Assembly (NCBI RefSeq): GCF_019722725.1
Contig: NZ_CP077941.1
Location: forward strand, 2,170,001 to 2,234,000
Direction: 5' to 3'
Origin: Vreelandella profundi
GTDB lineage: Bacteria; Pseudomonadota; Gammaproteobacteria; Pseudomonadales; Halomonadaceae
Length of the DNA: 64,000 nt
Made by a program: the position numbers and the translations under genes
Part shown: positions 37,877 to 45,168 of the stretch, piece after piece
Position numbering within the stretch: the first letter of the stretch is position 1
Layout of the letters: each line of letters opens with the position of its first letter
Notes under the pieces: generated by a model
Database searches by the model: none
The model's input: the letters and a program-made list of their open reading frames with translations, nothing else
Told to the model about the DNA's origin: nothing

Positions 37877-37963
37877 GCCCGGATGGCGAAATCGGTAGAC
37901 GCAAGAGACTTAAAATCTCTCGGGGGAAACCCCGTGCCGGTTCAAGTCCGGCTCCGGGCACCA
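37877..37963 (+). tRNA. tRNA-Leu (UAA), integration site of the mini-element
   Basis: An 87-nt class II tRNA with a long variable arm and encoded CCA. Acceptor GCCCGGA pairs with TCCGGGC, the anticodon is TAA in CTTAAAA, and the T arm is CCGGTTCAAGTCCGG. The copy is complete. Its 3' part, from the anticodon arm through CCA, forms the left copy of the 61-bp repeat bounding the integrated element, so this half is interchangeable with the fragment at 40444-40504. Confidence 0.96.
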
Positions 37964-37965
37964 TT
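37905..37965 (+). repeat. attL: left copy of 61-bp direct repeat
   Basis: Runs from GAGACTTAAAATC in the anticodon arm to CCATT just past the tRNA 3' end. It is identical to 40444-40504; the bases on both flanks differ, which fixes the repeat length. Confidence 0.93.
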
Positions 37966-38022
37966 ATTTTCAATAAGTTAGATACCATATCTGACTTACC
38001 CCTTCTTGAAGCAAATGCTCGA

Positions 38023-38041
38023 TGTCCACAAAGTGTCCACA
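38023..38041 (+). repeat. Putative integrase arm sites, left
   Basis: TGTCCACAAAGTGTCCACA holds two direct copies of TGTCCACA with an 11-bp period, one helical turn. A close relative in the same orientation and phase lies at 40335-40353 near the other end, as expected for arm-type sites of a lambda-like integrase. Confidence 0.6.
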
Positions 38042-38095
38042 CCTGGGAATTTCTCTGTGTGCTCTGATTACTTTGAATGGTGGTGAGCGAAGCGA

Positions 38096-38260
38096 ATGCA
38101 TGACAAACAACAGACTTGCGGCATCCCCTCTTTTCGTCGCGGTCTCATTCCTTGCTCAATCCCCTTACTCCCCATCGCGGCCCTGGTAAACATTGGTTTT
38201 AACCACTCCGTCACCTATCGCCGTCGGTCGCACCTGATCAACGCCATGCTTATGGGGTAG
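38096..38260 (+). CDS. Doubtful 54-residue ORF in the element
   Basis: ATG 38096 to TAG 38258-38260, with GGTGAG about ten bases upstream. The product has a hydrophobic middle (SIPLLPIAALVNIGF) and a basic stretch (TYRRRSH). Its end lies inside the left arm of the hairpin. There is no family match that I recognise and coding use is not evident, so it may be chance. Confidence 0.2.
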   Translation: MHDKQQTCGIPSFRRGLIPCSIPLLPIAALVNIGFNHSVTYRRRSHLINAMLMG

Positions 38261-38307
38261 CGTCATACTCTGCGCAGCACGGGTTGACGCGGCCCCATAA
38301 GCATGGC
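38243..38307. repeat. Large two-part hairpin (65 bp) in the element
   Basis: Outer arms GCCATGCTTATGGGG (38243-38257) and CCCCATAAGCATGGC (38293-38307) are perfect 15-bp inverted repeats. Inside, after a 2x2 internal loop, GCGTCA (38260-38265) pairs with TGACGC (38285-38290), leaving a 19-base loop with CTGCGCAG. No T-run follows on either strand. It may be a structured RNA or a DNA hairpin used for replication or recombination. Confidence 0.8.
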
Positions 38308-38347
38308 CGAATCCAATGCGACTGCGGCGAGCTGACGACGTGGTTAA

Positions 38348-38563
38348 TCACTCTGGATCCTGGAGCCCGAGTGAGCGGGGATGCCGAGAAGGCAGAGAAA
38401 CAACATTGGAGCCCTTTAGTCGCTCAATTACCCTGCCATACTCAGCGTGCAGGCTTTCTAGCATCTGAATATTCAAGTGCCTGGGTAAAACCCCCAACTC
38501 AACTATTCCCGGCGCTGCCCCAATGCGTGCGGAAACGTCTCTAAAATGCTGCTCAGGCGTCAT
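38348..38563 (-). CDS. Hypothetical 71-residue protein coupled to the integrase
   Basis: A small ORF starting four bases before the integrase stop (ATGA overlap), so it is probably translated by coupling with the integrase. The product MTPEQHFRDVSARIG... is predicted mostly helical up to about residue 50 and ends in a Pro/Arg/Ser-rich tail. I do not recognise a family. A position directly after int would suit an excisionase or other recombination-directionality factor, but no helix-turn-helix is evident, and such factors are more often encoded upstream of int. Confidence 0.6.
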   Translation of the reverse strand: MTPEQHFRDVSARIGAAPGIVELGVLPRHLNIQMLESLHAEYGRVIERLKGSNVVSLPSRHPRSLGLQDPE

Positions 38564-39549
38564 TTGATAACCTCCAGAACATTCAGCTTTTTGGCCTCTT
38601 CGAGGTGATCCGGCGCTAAATGTGCATATCTCATTGTCATGGTAATGGTTGAATGATCTAAGATGCGCTGCAAGGTCAAGATACTGCCGCCTTGCATAAT
38701 GAAATGACTGGCAAAAGTATGCCTAAGCACATGTGTCACCTGCCCCTTTGGCAGAGCAATGCCCGCTCTATCAATCGCATTTTTGAAAGCCTCATAGCTT
38801 CCTTTGAATAGCCTTCCCGGGCCACCAGCAGCAAGTATCTCAGCTTCAAGCTCTTGGCTTATAGGGATGTGTCGTGGCTTACCATTTTTCGTGCTCCAAA
38901 ATGATGCTAAGCCGTTTTTAATATTCTCCCTTCGTAACGTTTCAGCTTCAGTCCACCGCGCACCCGTTGCTAGACATACTTTGGTAATTAACAAGGCTGA
39001 ACCATTCCTTGATGCCCCCAACTCTTCAAGCAAGCGCTTAACTTCCTCTTTAGAAAGGTACCTCAACTCACGGTTATCATATTTGAGCTTTCTGCTTTGC
39101 CTAACAGGGTTAGGCTTGTCCCACTCCCCTGCTCTTGCCAATTCGTTGAACAAGGCATTCAAGTATGCCCTGTCATGATTCATCGTATTTGCCGAAACAG
39201 ATTCGCTCCTAGCCTCTCTAAGTCGCGTAAACCACTCTTGATCTAGCTCATCTGCCAGTGGGTCACCAGAAAGCTCACAGAGCTTCATTAAGCGCTGTTT
39301 GCGCGACTGCCCATCAGTGTTGTGCTTTCCATGAACCTGATACCAGCGCTCAACTAAGTCCGAGAGTTTGCGGGCATCTTTTTTAGGCGGTTCCCAGTCA
39401 GGGGCTTGAACCACCTTAGCTTTGATGTGATTCTCGTACCTAAGCGCTTCAGCCTTGGTCTTAAATTTCTTTCTGAAACGCCTAGACCCTCTGCCGTTTC
39501 CTCTGAAATCAGCCAACCAGCTTCCATCCTCTTGTTTGCTTACTCCCAT
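38560..39549 (-). CDS. Tyrosine recombinase / phage-type integrase
   Basis: A 329-residue site-specific integrase. An N-terminal arm-binding part (MGVSKQEDGSWLADFRGNGR, then RKKFKTKAEALRYENH) precedes a SAM-like core-binding domain at about 70-160 and the catalytic domain. Catalytic residues visible are Arg in TGARWTEAE, His-x-x-Arg in THVLRHTFAS, His in LDHSTITMT and the nucleophilic Tyr in MRYAHLAPDHL. ATG 39549 is preferred over TTG 39594 because it gives the family N-terminus; GGAGGG lies rather far upstream. It sits inside the 61-bp repeats in tRNA-Leu and is divergent from the RHH-like gene. Confidence 0.93.
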   Translation of the reverse strand: MGVSKQEDGSWLADFRGNGRGSRRFRKKFKTKAEALRYENHIKAKVVQAPDWEPPKKDARKLSDLVERWYQVHGKHNTDGQSRKQRLMKLCELSGDPLADELDQEWFTRLREARSESVSANTMNHDRAYLNALFNELARAGEWDKPNPVRQSRKLKYDNRELRYLSKEEVKRLLEELGASRNGSALLITKVCLATGARWTEAETLRRENIKNGLASFWSTKNGKPRHIPISQELEAEILAAGGPGRLFKGSYEAFKNAIDRAGIALPKGQVTHVLRHTFASHFIMQGGSILTLQRILDHSTITMTMRYAHLAPDHLEEAKKLNVLEVIK

Positions 39550-39594
39550 CGGTTGAGACCCTCCATGTAACACGTCTCCCAGAATAACAATCAA

Positions 39595-39753
39595 ACCCGC
39601 TGTAACTCGTCACTGATGCACAGTACAGCATGACCTATATAGGTAGCCTATCATAAAACCTATATAGTTACGCAATAGAAACTGCATAGAATTATTGACC
39701 TTCTTAGGCCATGAAGCTATTTTGTTTCTATATATAAACTATAGGGCTTAGAA
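39595..39753. promoter_or_regulatory. Divergent promoter region of the element with paired palindromic sites
   Basis: Contains ACCTATATAGGT (39633-39644, a perfect palindrome) and ACCTATATAGTT (39658-39669), 25 bp apart, with a partial CCTATCATA between them. Further right are TTGACC and TATTTT with 17-bp spacing (39695-39723), a candidate promoter for the 191-residue ORF. Paired A/T-rich palindromes fit operators of a ribbon-helix-helix repressor, such as the protein encoded next. Confidence 0.6.
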
Positions 39754-40329
39754 ATGGCTTACTCTCTGGATAAAGAGCAAAGGCGGCGGCTTTCGACTTA
39801 CCTTAAGAAAGGAAAACCTGAAGGCTGGAGAAACCTTCTTGAAGCAATGAACAATGGCCCTGGCTGGAAACAGTTTGGTCTGTATTACGAGTGCGTGCGC
39901 TTCGGAAGTGTAAGTGATAACGTATTCTGGGAACGCTGGTCGGTTGGCGGTCAGATGCTACTATTACCGTCGGTCGCAACCCATACGGAAAAAGGCCTAA
40001 CTGATTTCTTGCTTTCGATTCGTCAGCAAAAGCTTTCAGAATCGTCCTCGCAGTCGTCCGACCAGCCTTCCACCCCACCTGATTCGAGCACCCTAAGGCA
40101 AACTACAGCGACCTCCAGCTCCCATGAACCGTTAGAGCAACCGCCTTCTAAGCCAACATCTAAAGAAAAGAAACGCACTATTTCTATGATGATTGAGCCC
40201 TCGCTTTACGATGAAGTTAAGCGCCTAGCCGATTTAAAAGAACGGTCTGTAGGTGCCCAGATACGCCACTCCCTTAAACAAAGCCTTAAAGCCAATGCCC
40301 ACCTTTTAGGCTATGACGAACCGTATTGA
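39754..40329 (+). CDS. Unknown protein with C-terminal ribbon-helix-helix-like domain
   Basis: A 191-residue protein in three parts. Residues 1-95 form an unrecognised domain rich in aromatic residues (WRNLLEAMNNGPGWKQFGLYYE, split here as WRNLLEAMNN and GPGWKQFGLYYE; then DNVFWERW). Residues 96-142 are a Ser/Thr/Pro/Gln linker. Residues 143-185 (KKRTISMMIEPSLYDEVKRL, then SVGAQIRHSLKQSL) have the strand-helix-helix pattern of CopG/Arc-type DNA-binding domains. It probably regulates the element's divergent promoter, where paired palindromes lie. The N-terminal part could sense or bind a partner. Function beyond DNA binding is unknown. Confidence 0.7.
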   Translation: MAYSLDKEQRRRLSTYLKKGKPEGWRNLLEAMNNGPGWKQFGLYYECVRFGSVSDNVFWERWSVGGQMLLLPSVATHTEKGLTDFLLSIRQQKLSESSSQSSDQPSTPPDSSTLRQTTATSSSHEPLEQPPSKPTSKEKKRTISMMIEPSLYDEVKRLADLKERSVGAQIRHSLKQSLKANAHLLGYDEPY

Positions 40330-40334
40330 GGAAA

Positions 40335-40353
40335 TGACCACAAAATGTCCACT
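40335..40353 (+). repeat. Putative integrase arm sites, right
   Basis: TGACCACAAAATGTCCACT holds TGACCACA and TGTCCACT at the same 11-bp period and orientation as the pair at 38023-38041. Confidence 0.55.
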
Positions 40354-40443
40354 TTACTGTGCCACACTGCCATTCAGTGATCACTTTTCGAACCTAACTA
40401 TTTGTTTTTAATAAGCACTGACACATAATGAGCTTCTATCAAT

Positions 40444-40504
40444 GAGACTTAAAATCTCTCGGGGGAAACCCCGTGCCGGTTCAAGTCCGGCTCCGGGCAC
40501 CATT
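40444..40504 (+). repeat. attR: tRNA-Leu 3' fragment
   Basis: An exact 61-bp copy of 37905-37965. The 5' half of the tRNA is absent, so it cannot make a tRNA; it marks the right junction of the integrated element. Confidence 0.93.
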
Positions 40505-40742
40505 TCTTTTGTTTGATTCTTCATTTATCTACAGCCATTGGCTGTCCTCCTTTCTATTGAGTTAGCTATTCTTATTGCCCCAGGCGAAAGCTTGCAGGGC
40601 CTATTTTGCGTTCACAATATCGTCATTCAGTCATTGCCACGCTATGATGCTCGCCTTTCGTTCGCCTTAATGTCGACCGTGCACAGATATCTGGCAGGCA
40701 CGCGACTAACGCCGTTTCAGCCAACAATAAGGAGCGGGCATT

Positions 40743-42344
40743 ATGAGCACGCCAATACCCGACGTACTGATCATTGGCGGCGGCGTTGCCGGACTAACGC
40801 TTGCTCTCGACATCGCTGACCACCTGTCAGTAATACTCGTGCGCCCCGCTCAAGACGACCAAGGAGCCAGCCGCTGGGCACAGGGTGGTATTGCCGCGGT
40901 TCTTTCGCCTGACGATAACCTCGAAGCACATATTAACGACACGCTGATTGCTGGAGATGGCCTGTGCGATACAGAAGCCGTCCGTTTTACCGTCGCCAAC
41001 GGCCCCTCTGCCATTCAGTGGCTGATCGATAACGGCGTTCCTTTTACGCCTGAGACCGACCCTAACGCACGCTACCCGTATCATCTGACTCGTGAGGGTG
41101 GTCACAACGCCCGACGCATCATCCATGCTGATGACGCCACTGGGCGCGCCGTAGTAGAGACGCTATTAGATAAAGTCGCCAAGCATCCTCAGATTATACA
41201 GCGCAATGACCTAACAATCGTTGGCTTGCTACAAGATGACAGCGGCACGTGTCGAGGCGCCTATGGCAGTGACCTCAACCAACAGTGGCACTCGATCACG
41301 GCACGCCATACCGTTATCGCCACTGGCGGTGCTAGCGGGCTTTATCAACACACCACAACGCCAACCCCTAGCAGCGGCGAAGGCATGATGATGGCCGCCG
41401 AGCTAGGCGCTCAGCTAATGAACTTGGAATTTCAGCAGTTTCATCCGACCTGCCTATTTGACCCAGAAGGGCCCGCTTTTTTGATCAGCGAGGCAGTGCG
41501 AGGCGAAGGCGGATACCTGCTCGATGAAGCCGGCCAACGCTTTATGCTAGCGCTAGATCAACGCGCCGAGCTTGCGCCTCGTGATGTCGTCGCCCGGGCT
41601 ATTGATGCGGAGATACAGCGCGGTACACTCGGTCACGTTTGGCTGGATATTCGTCACCTAGGCGCCGAGGTGATTCGCCACCACTTCCCGACTATTCAGG
41701 CTCACTGCATCACTCGGGGCATTGATATTACCCAGCAAGCCATTCCCGTAGTGCCTGCCGCCCACTATAGCTGCGGTGGCATCGCCACCAACCTACAAGG
41801 CGCTACCAGCGTTGCTAGCCTTTACGCCATTGGTGAAACAGCGTGCACAGGCCTGCATGGCGCTAACCGAATGGCAAGCAACTCGCTTCTGGAGTGTCTG
41901 GTGTTTGCCAGGAGCTGCGCACGAGCGCTATTGGCCTGCGCGCCAAAACAAGAGAAAGACTTACCCAGTGATGAGCTCCATCCTCCCGCTCAGCCTGTGG
42001 CTGGGGCTATTTCTCAATCGGCTCTGTCCAACATCCGTCAAGAAATGCGCCGAGTGATGAGTCAGCATGTGTGCATTGTGCGCAGCGAAGCCGGATTAAA
42101 AACGGCGATGGAGCAACTCAAGGCGCTGTTAAACAGCGCGGAAGGATTAGAAGGCATCCACGCCAATCCAGAGGGCCGTCGCCTGACGCAGGCGCTGCAG
42201 CTAGCCACGTTAACGGTACTGGCTGCCCAGCAGCGGCATGAATCACGCGGCCTGCATTTTACGACCGACTGGCCTAATCACCAGCCTAACGCCACCGCTT
42301 CAATGCTTTCAAGCATGCACTTAGCGCCCAGGTCGATGAAATAG
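40743..42344 (+). CDS. nadB: L-aspartate oxidase
   Basis: A 533-residue FAD enzyme that turns aspartate into iminoaspartate, the first step of de novo NAD synthesis. The Rossmann motif is IIGGGVAGL at about residues 10-18, SRWAQGGIAAVL near 42-53 binds FAD, and HYSCGGIATN and GLHGANRMASNSLLECLVFA mark the substrate and C-terminal FAD regions. AAGGAG lies eight bases ahead of ATG 40743. Its 3' end overlaps that of the convergent ygfX-like gene by 24 bp. Length fits the family (about 535). Confidence 0.96.
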   Translation: MSTPIPDVLIIGGGVAGLTLALDIADHLSVILVRPAQDDQGASRWAQGGIAAVLSPDDNLEAHINDTLIAGDGLCDTEAVRFTVANGPSAIQWLIDNGVPFTPETDPNARYPYHLTREGGHNARRIIHADDATGRAVVETLLDKVAKHPQIIQRNDLTIVGLLQDDSGTCRGAYGSDLNQQWHSITARHTVIATGGASGLYQHTTTPTPSSGEGMMMAAELGAQLMNLEFQQFHPTCLFDPEGPAFLISEAVRGEGGYLLDEAGQRFMLALDQRAELAPRDVVARAIDAEIQRGTLGHVWLDIRHLGAEVIRHHFPTIQAHCITRGIDITQQAIPVVPAAHYSCGGIATNLQGATSVASLYAIGETACTGLHGANRMASNSLLECLVFARSCARALLACAPKQEKDLPSDELHPPAQPVAGAISQSALSNIRQEMRRVMSQHVCIVRSEAGLKTAMEQLKALLNSAEGLEGIHANPEGRRLTQALQLATLTVLAAQQRHESRGLHFTTDWPNHQPNATASMLSSMHLAPRSMK

Positions 42345-42746
42345 CCGCCTTACTTCACGCAAGCGCTCAGGCGGCGCACTGTCCGGCCAGAGCCAAATCC
42401 GCTGCTTACCAACATAAAGGCCGATCAACCAAGGCCCCAAATAGTCGCAGCGCACTTGATACTCATCGCCCAGTGATGGACGGCTATTCATTGGCGGCTC
42501 TGGATCAAACGGCAGCAGCCAGCGGCCATGACATGACGACCCCGTTGAGCTCAGGCAAAGCAATCCTTTCGGGGCTTGAGTGTAAGCACGCCAGAGGGCA
42601 ATACCTCCTAGCGCACTCACCAGCATCAGCACTAACGTACCGCCGACCCAATAGCTCAGCGCCGCCACACCAATAAAAAGGCAGCATTGAGCTGACAACC
42701 AATAGCTAGAGGGTGCGATAGGCAGAGTTATCGGTGGTTTCAGCAT
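42321..42746 (-). CDS. YgfX/CptA-like membrane protein
   Basis: A 141-residue protein with two hydrophobic helices at about residues 14-58 followed by a soluble domain with conserved aromatic residues (WLLPFDPEP, GPWLIGLYVGKQRIWLWPDS) and Arg-rich end. Position directly after sdhE and this layout match YgfX (CptA), reported as the partner of SdhE/CptB affecting flavinylation or, in another view, cell division. Overall similarity is low, so the assignment relies on context. The ATG at 42746 overlaps sdhE by 41 bp; an upstream TTG at 42755 is possible. Confidence 0.6.
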   Translation of the reverse strand: MLKPPITLPIAPSSYWLSAQCCLFIGVAALSYWVGGTLVLMLVSALGGIALWRAYTQAPKGLLCLSSTGSSCHGRWLLPFDPEPPMNSRPSLGDEYQVRCDYLGPWLIGLYVGKQRIWLWPDSAPPERLREVRRLFHRPGR

Positions 42747-42999
42747 GTTCAACAATCATTTGTACAATTCGGCGCTGACTGGCTTCTTCAGGCCACTCTC
42801 GATGCATGAGCCAGACAAACAGATCCTGGTCTTCACCTTCAATTAATTGCTCATAGGCCAACTTATCCTCATCACTAAGCTGATCAAAACGTTGCTCAAG
42901 AAATGGAATTAGCAGCAAATCAAGCTCCCACATACCGCGTCGGGAGTGCCAATAAAGTCGCTTGCGCCGTACAGCTGCTGGGGATGTGTCGTCGCTCAA
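42706..42999 (-). CDS. sdhE: FAD assembly factor SdhE (DUF339/CptB)
   Basis: A 97-residue protein that assists covalent FAD attachment to SdhA. The conserved RGMWELD motif (RGxxE) is at about residues 21-27, followed by LLIPFLE and LIEGEDQDLFVWL typical of the family. The start is TTG at 42999, supported by GGAGAGG seven bases upstream and the N-terminal length. It is transcribed with the ygfX-like gene, the usual pairing. Confidence 0.93.
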   Translation of the reverse strand: MSDDTSPAAVRRKRLYWHSRRGMWELDLLLIPFLEQRFDQLSDEDKLAYEQLIEGEDQDLFVWLMHREWPEEASQRRIVQMIVEHAETTDNSAYRTL

Positions 43000-43205
43000 C
43001 GTCAGCCTCTCCGTTCAAAAAAATGAAAAGCCAGTATACCTAAGCTGCAGGGTCGCGCCAGCGCCACACTTCGCCTATGCTGCTAATGAGTCTAGAACCT
43101 TGTTTTATCTGAATTGTTTTATATTCAATAGCGCAGTATGCTGAATTTGATGTTAGTGAGGTCGGGAGCGCGTCACGGCCTTCAATGTTCGCAGGGAGCT
43201 AACCG

Positions 43206-43502
43206 ATGACTAAATCTGAATTAATCGAACAAATCGCGATGCGTCAGCCGGAATTATCCGCCAAAGATGTTGAAACGGCGGTGCGTATTATCCTAGACGA
43301 TATGACCGACTCACTCGCAAGTGGCGGTCGCGTTGAGATCCGTGGGTTCGGCAGTTTTTCGCTGCACTACCGGGAGCCACGCGTCGGACGCAATCCCAAA
43401 ACAGGCGATGCCGTTGATTTAGAAGGCAAGTACGTGCCGCACTTTAAGCCGGGCAAAGAGCTGCGTGAGCAGGTCGACGCTAGCCGCGCTCTTGGCTACT
43501 AG
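43206..43502 (+). CDS. ihfB: Integration host factor subunit beta
   Basis: A 98-residue DNA-bending protein that pairs with IhfA. The pattern [20 protein letters not shown] and the arm region [20 protein letters not shown] (residues 46-65, with the intercalating Pro in RNPKTG) are diagnostic. GGGAG lies upstream of ATG 43206. In many gammaproteobacteria rpsA immediately precedes ihfB; here the gene has its own 200-bp upstream region. lapA-lapB follows. Confidence 0.96.
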   Translation: MTKSELIEQIAMRQPELSAKDVETAVRIILDDMTDSLASGGRVEIRGFGSFSLHYREPRVGRNPKTGDAVDLEGKYVPHFKPGKELREQVDASRALGY

Positions 43503-43601
43503 CGATCAGTTATTGCGCTACTCGGCCGAATCTGGGATGACGCCGGGCCTTCAGTCGTACACAATAGAGCTACCGTGAATGTAACAGACTAGGGAACTCT
43601 C

Positions 43602-43907
43602 ATGCGTTGGATAAAAGGGCTGATTTTAGCCGTCATTTTACTGGCAGTTGTGCTGGTAGGCATCTTATTTGCCGTCAATAATCAGCAAACGATTGCCTTG
43701 AATCTAATTTGGCTAGAGCTACCGGCAGTATCGCTTTCGGTCTGGCTGCTAGCGACATTAGTCTTTGGCGTTCTGCTAGGCATGCTCGCGATGCTAGGTG
43801 TTTACGTGCGGTTGAAAGCAACACTAGCACGCAGCCAGCGGCATAATAAGCAGCAGCGTAAGGAACTCGATAGCCTGCGTACCCAGGAGTTCAAGGAACT
43901 GGCATAA
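43602..43907 (+). CDS. lapA: Lipopolysaccharide assembly protein LapA
   Basis: A 101-residue inner-membrane protein (DUF1049) with two transmembrane helices at about 5-24 and 42-67 and a basic cytoplasmic coil (RLKATLARSQRHNKQQRKEL). The motif FAVNNQQTIALNL between the helices is characteristic. It works with LapB in controlling LpxC and lipopolysaccharide assembly. Its TAA stop directly touches the lapB ATG. Confidence 0.93.
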   Translation: MRWIKGLILAVILLAVVLVGILFAVNNQQTIALNLIWLELPAVSLSVWLLATLVFGVLLGMLAMLGVYVRLKATLARSQRHNKQQRKELDSLRTQEFKELA

Positions 43908-45113
43908 ATGCTGGATACTGCGCTGTTAGGCGTATTACTGACCGCTATTGCCATCGGTTACGGGTTAGGTTACCGGCAGGCTACACGTCGCCGGCAGCAG
44001 CATCTGTCGTCCGCGCCGCCTTCGCAGGCCTTATCGCGAGATTATTTCGTCGGGCTCAACTATCTGCTTAATGAGCAGCCCGACGAGGCAATCAATACGT
44101 TCATCAACGTGCTGACGGTGAACAGCGACACTGTAGATACGCACATTGCCCTAGGCAAATTATTTCGCGCCCGCGGCGAAGCCGACAAAGCGGTAAGCAT
44201 TCACCAGAACTTGTTAGCCCGCCCAGAGCTGCCTCAGCATACCAACGAACAGATCCAGCTAGAGCTTGCCCGCGACTTCATGGCACTCGGTGTCCATGAC
44301 CGCGCCCAACGCCTGCTTAATATTCTGCTGGAAAATAGCACCGACGATAGCCACCGCTATGCCGCTAAACAGCTGCTCATCGATCTATTAGAGCGTGAAC
44401 AAGCATGGCAAGAGGCGTTAGAGGTTATTCAGCCCATACTCAAACAGCGTCCGGCAATGCGGCGGCCCGCAGCCCATTGGCTATGTGAGCTAGCGCTCAA
44501 AGAAATTAGTGAAGCCAGCCGTGCGATGGCGAAAAAGCACCTCAAAAAAGCGCTTCAACTGGACGAAAACTGCGTTCGCGCTACCCTGCTACTGGCCAAC
44601 TTAGAGATGGATAACGGCCACTGTGGCCGCGCCATTGAGCGATTGGATTGTATCGTGCATCAGGAAACCGCCCACATACCCACTATGTTGCCGGCGCTTA
44701 AGCGCGCCTACTTACGCCAAGATGACGAAGCGGGTTATGAAGCACACTTGTTTCGCCTCCTTGAGCAAGCGCCTTACACCAGTATTATCATTGCCCTGGG
44801 GGAGCTCGTTCATCAGCGTGACGGCGTCGACAAAGCCATTGCGCTAATCGGTGAGCACCTACGTGCCGTGCCTAGCCTAGGCGGCCTGGACTACTTAATC
44901 GACCTGTATATTGAAAGCCAGCGACAAAGCGGCAAAGAAACCCCTGACACTCGCCTGCTGTTGCTTAAGCATCATACCGATGCGCTGCTTCTGAACCGCA
45001 CGCGCCACCGCTGTCAGCGCTGTGGCCTTGCGAGTGACGCACTCCAGTGGCAATGCCCCAGCTGTCGTTACTGGGGAACGATAAAGCCCATTATTGGCGT
45101 AGAAGGTGAATAG
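43908..45113 (+). CDS. lapB: Lipopolysaccharide assembly protein LapB (YciM)
   Basis: A 401-residue protein anchored by an N-terminal helix (residues 1-20), with at least six TPR repeats from about 45 to 330 and a C-terminal rubredoxin-like metal site (CQRCGLASDALQWQCPSCRYWG; Cys pairs 19 residues apart, split here as CQRC and CPSC). In E. coli it directs FtsH to degrade LpxC. It is translationally coupled to lapA. pyrF, which follows in E. coli, is here in the opposite orientation. Confidence 0.95.
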   Translation: MLDTALLGVLLTAIAIGYGLGYRQATRRRQQHLSSAPPSQALSRDYFVGLNYLLNEQPDEAINTFINVLTVNSDTVDTHIALGKLFRARGEADKAVSIHQNLLARPELPQHTNEQIQLELARDFMALGVHDRAQRLLNILLENSTDDSHRYAAKQLLIDLLEREQAWQEALEVIQPILKQRPAMRRPAAHWLCELALKEISEASRAMAKKHLKKALQLDENCVRATLLLANLEMDNGHCGRAIERLDCIVHQETAHIPTMLPALKRAYLRQDDEAGYEAHLFRLLEQAPYTSIIIALGELVHQRDGVDKAIALIGEHLRAVPSLGGLDYLIDLYIESQRQSGKETPDTRLLLLKHHTDALLLNRTRHRCQRCGLASDALQWQCPSCRYWGTIKPIIGVEGE

Positions 45114-45168
45114 CATCTCGCCTTTATAGCCCCTACTCCCCCTTACCCTTTTATTCGCTTGCTTTGAC

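Larger units (their letters stand above)
37966..38347. other. Left non-coding part of the element (382 bp)
   Basis: Holds a paired 8-bp repeat resembling integrase arm sites (38023-38041), a doubtful 54-residue ORF on the plus strand (38096-38260) and the large hairpin at 38243-38307. No convincing gene is seen. Confidence 0.6.
37905..40504. mobile_element. Mini integrative element in tRNA-Leu (about 2.5 kb)
   Basis: A DNA segment bounded by a perfect 61-bp direct repeat of the tRNA-Leu 3' half and carrying a tyrosine integrase. Between the repeats are paired 8-bp direct repeats near each end, a long two-part hairpin, a 71-residue ORF coupled to the integrase, and a divergent 191-residue ORF. 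There are no recognisable replication, conjugation, capsid or resistance genes, so it is much smaller than typical integrative conjugative elements or phage satellites. It may be a stripped remnant or an element that uses helper functions. The unoccupied site would join the tRNA directly to the DNA upstream of nadB. Confidence 0.88.
40330..40742. other. Right end of the element and nadB upstream region (413 bp)
   Basis: No gene is seen. It holds the right paired repeats (40335-40353), the tRNA-Leu fragment forming attR (40444-40504), and 238 bp of chromosomal DNA leading to nadB, which ends in AAGGAG eight bases before the nadB ATG. Confidence 0.7.

Noticed and set aside
38243..38307. Hairpin as an integron attC site
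   Set aside because: It lacks the RYYYAAC and GTTRRRY core ends, and no IntI-type integrase with its extra domain is present.
38284..38544. An 86-codon plus-strand ORF opposite the 71-residue ORF of the element
   Set aside because: It starts inside the hairpin loop, has no ribosome-binding site and is mostly antisense to the better-supported coupled ORF.
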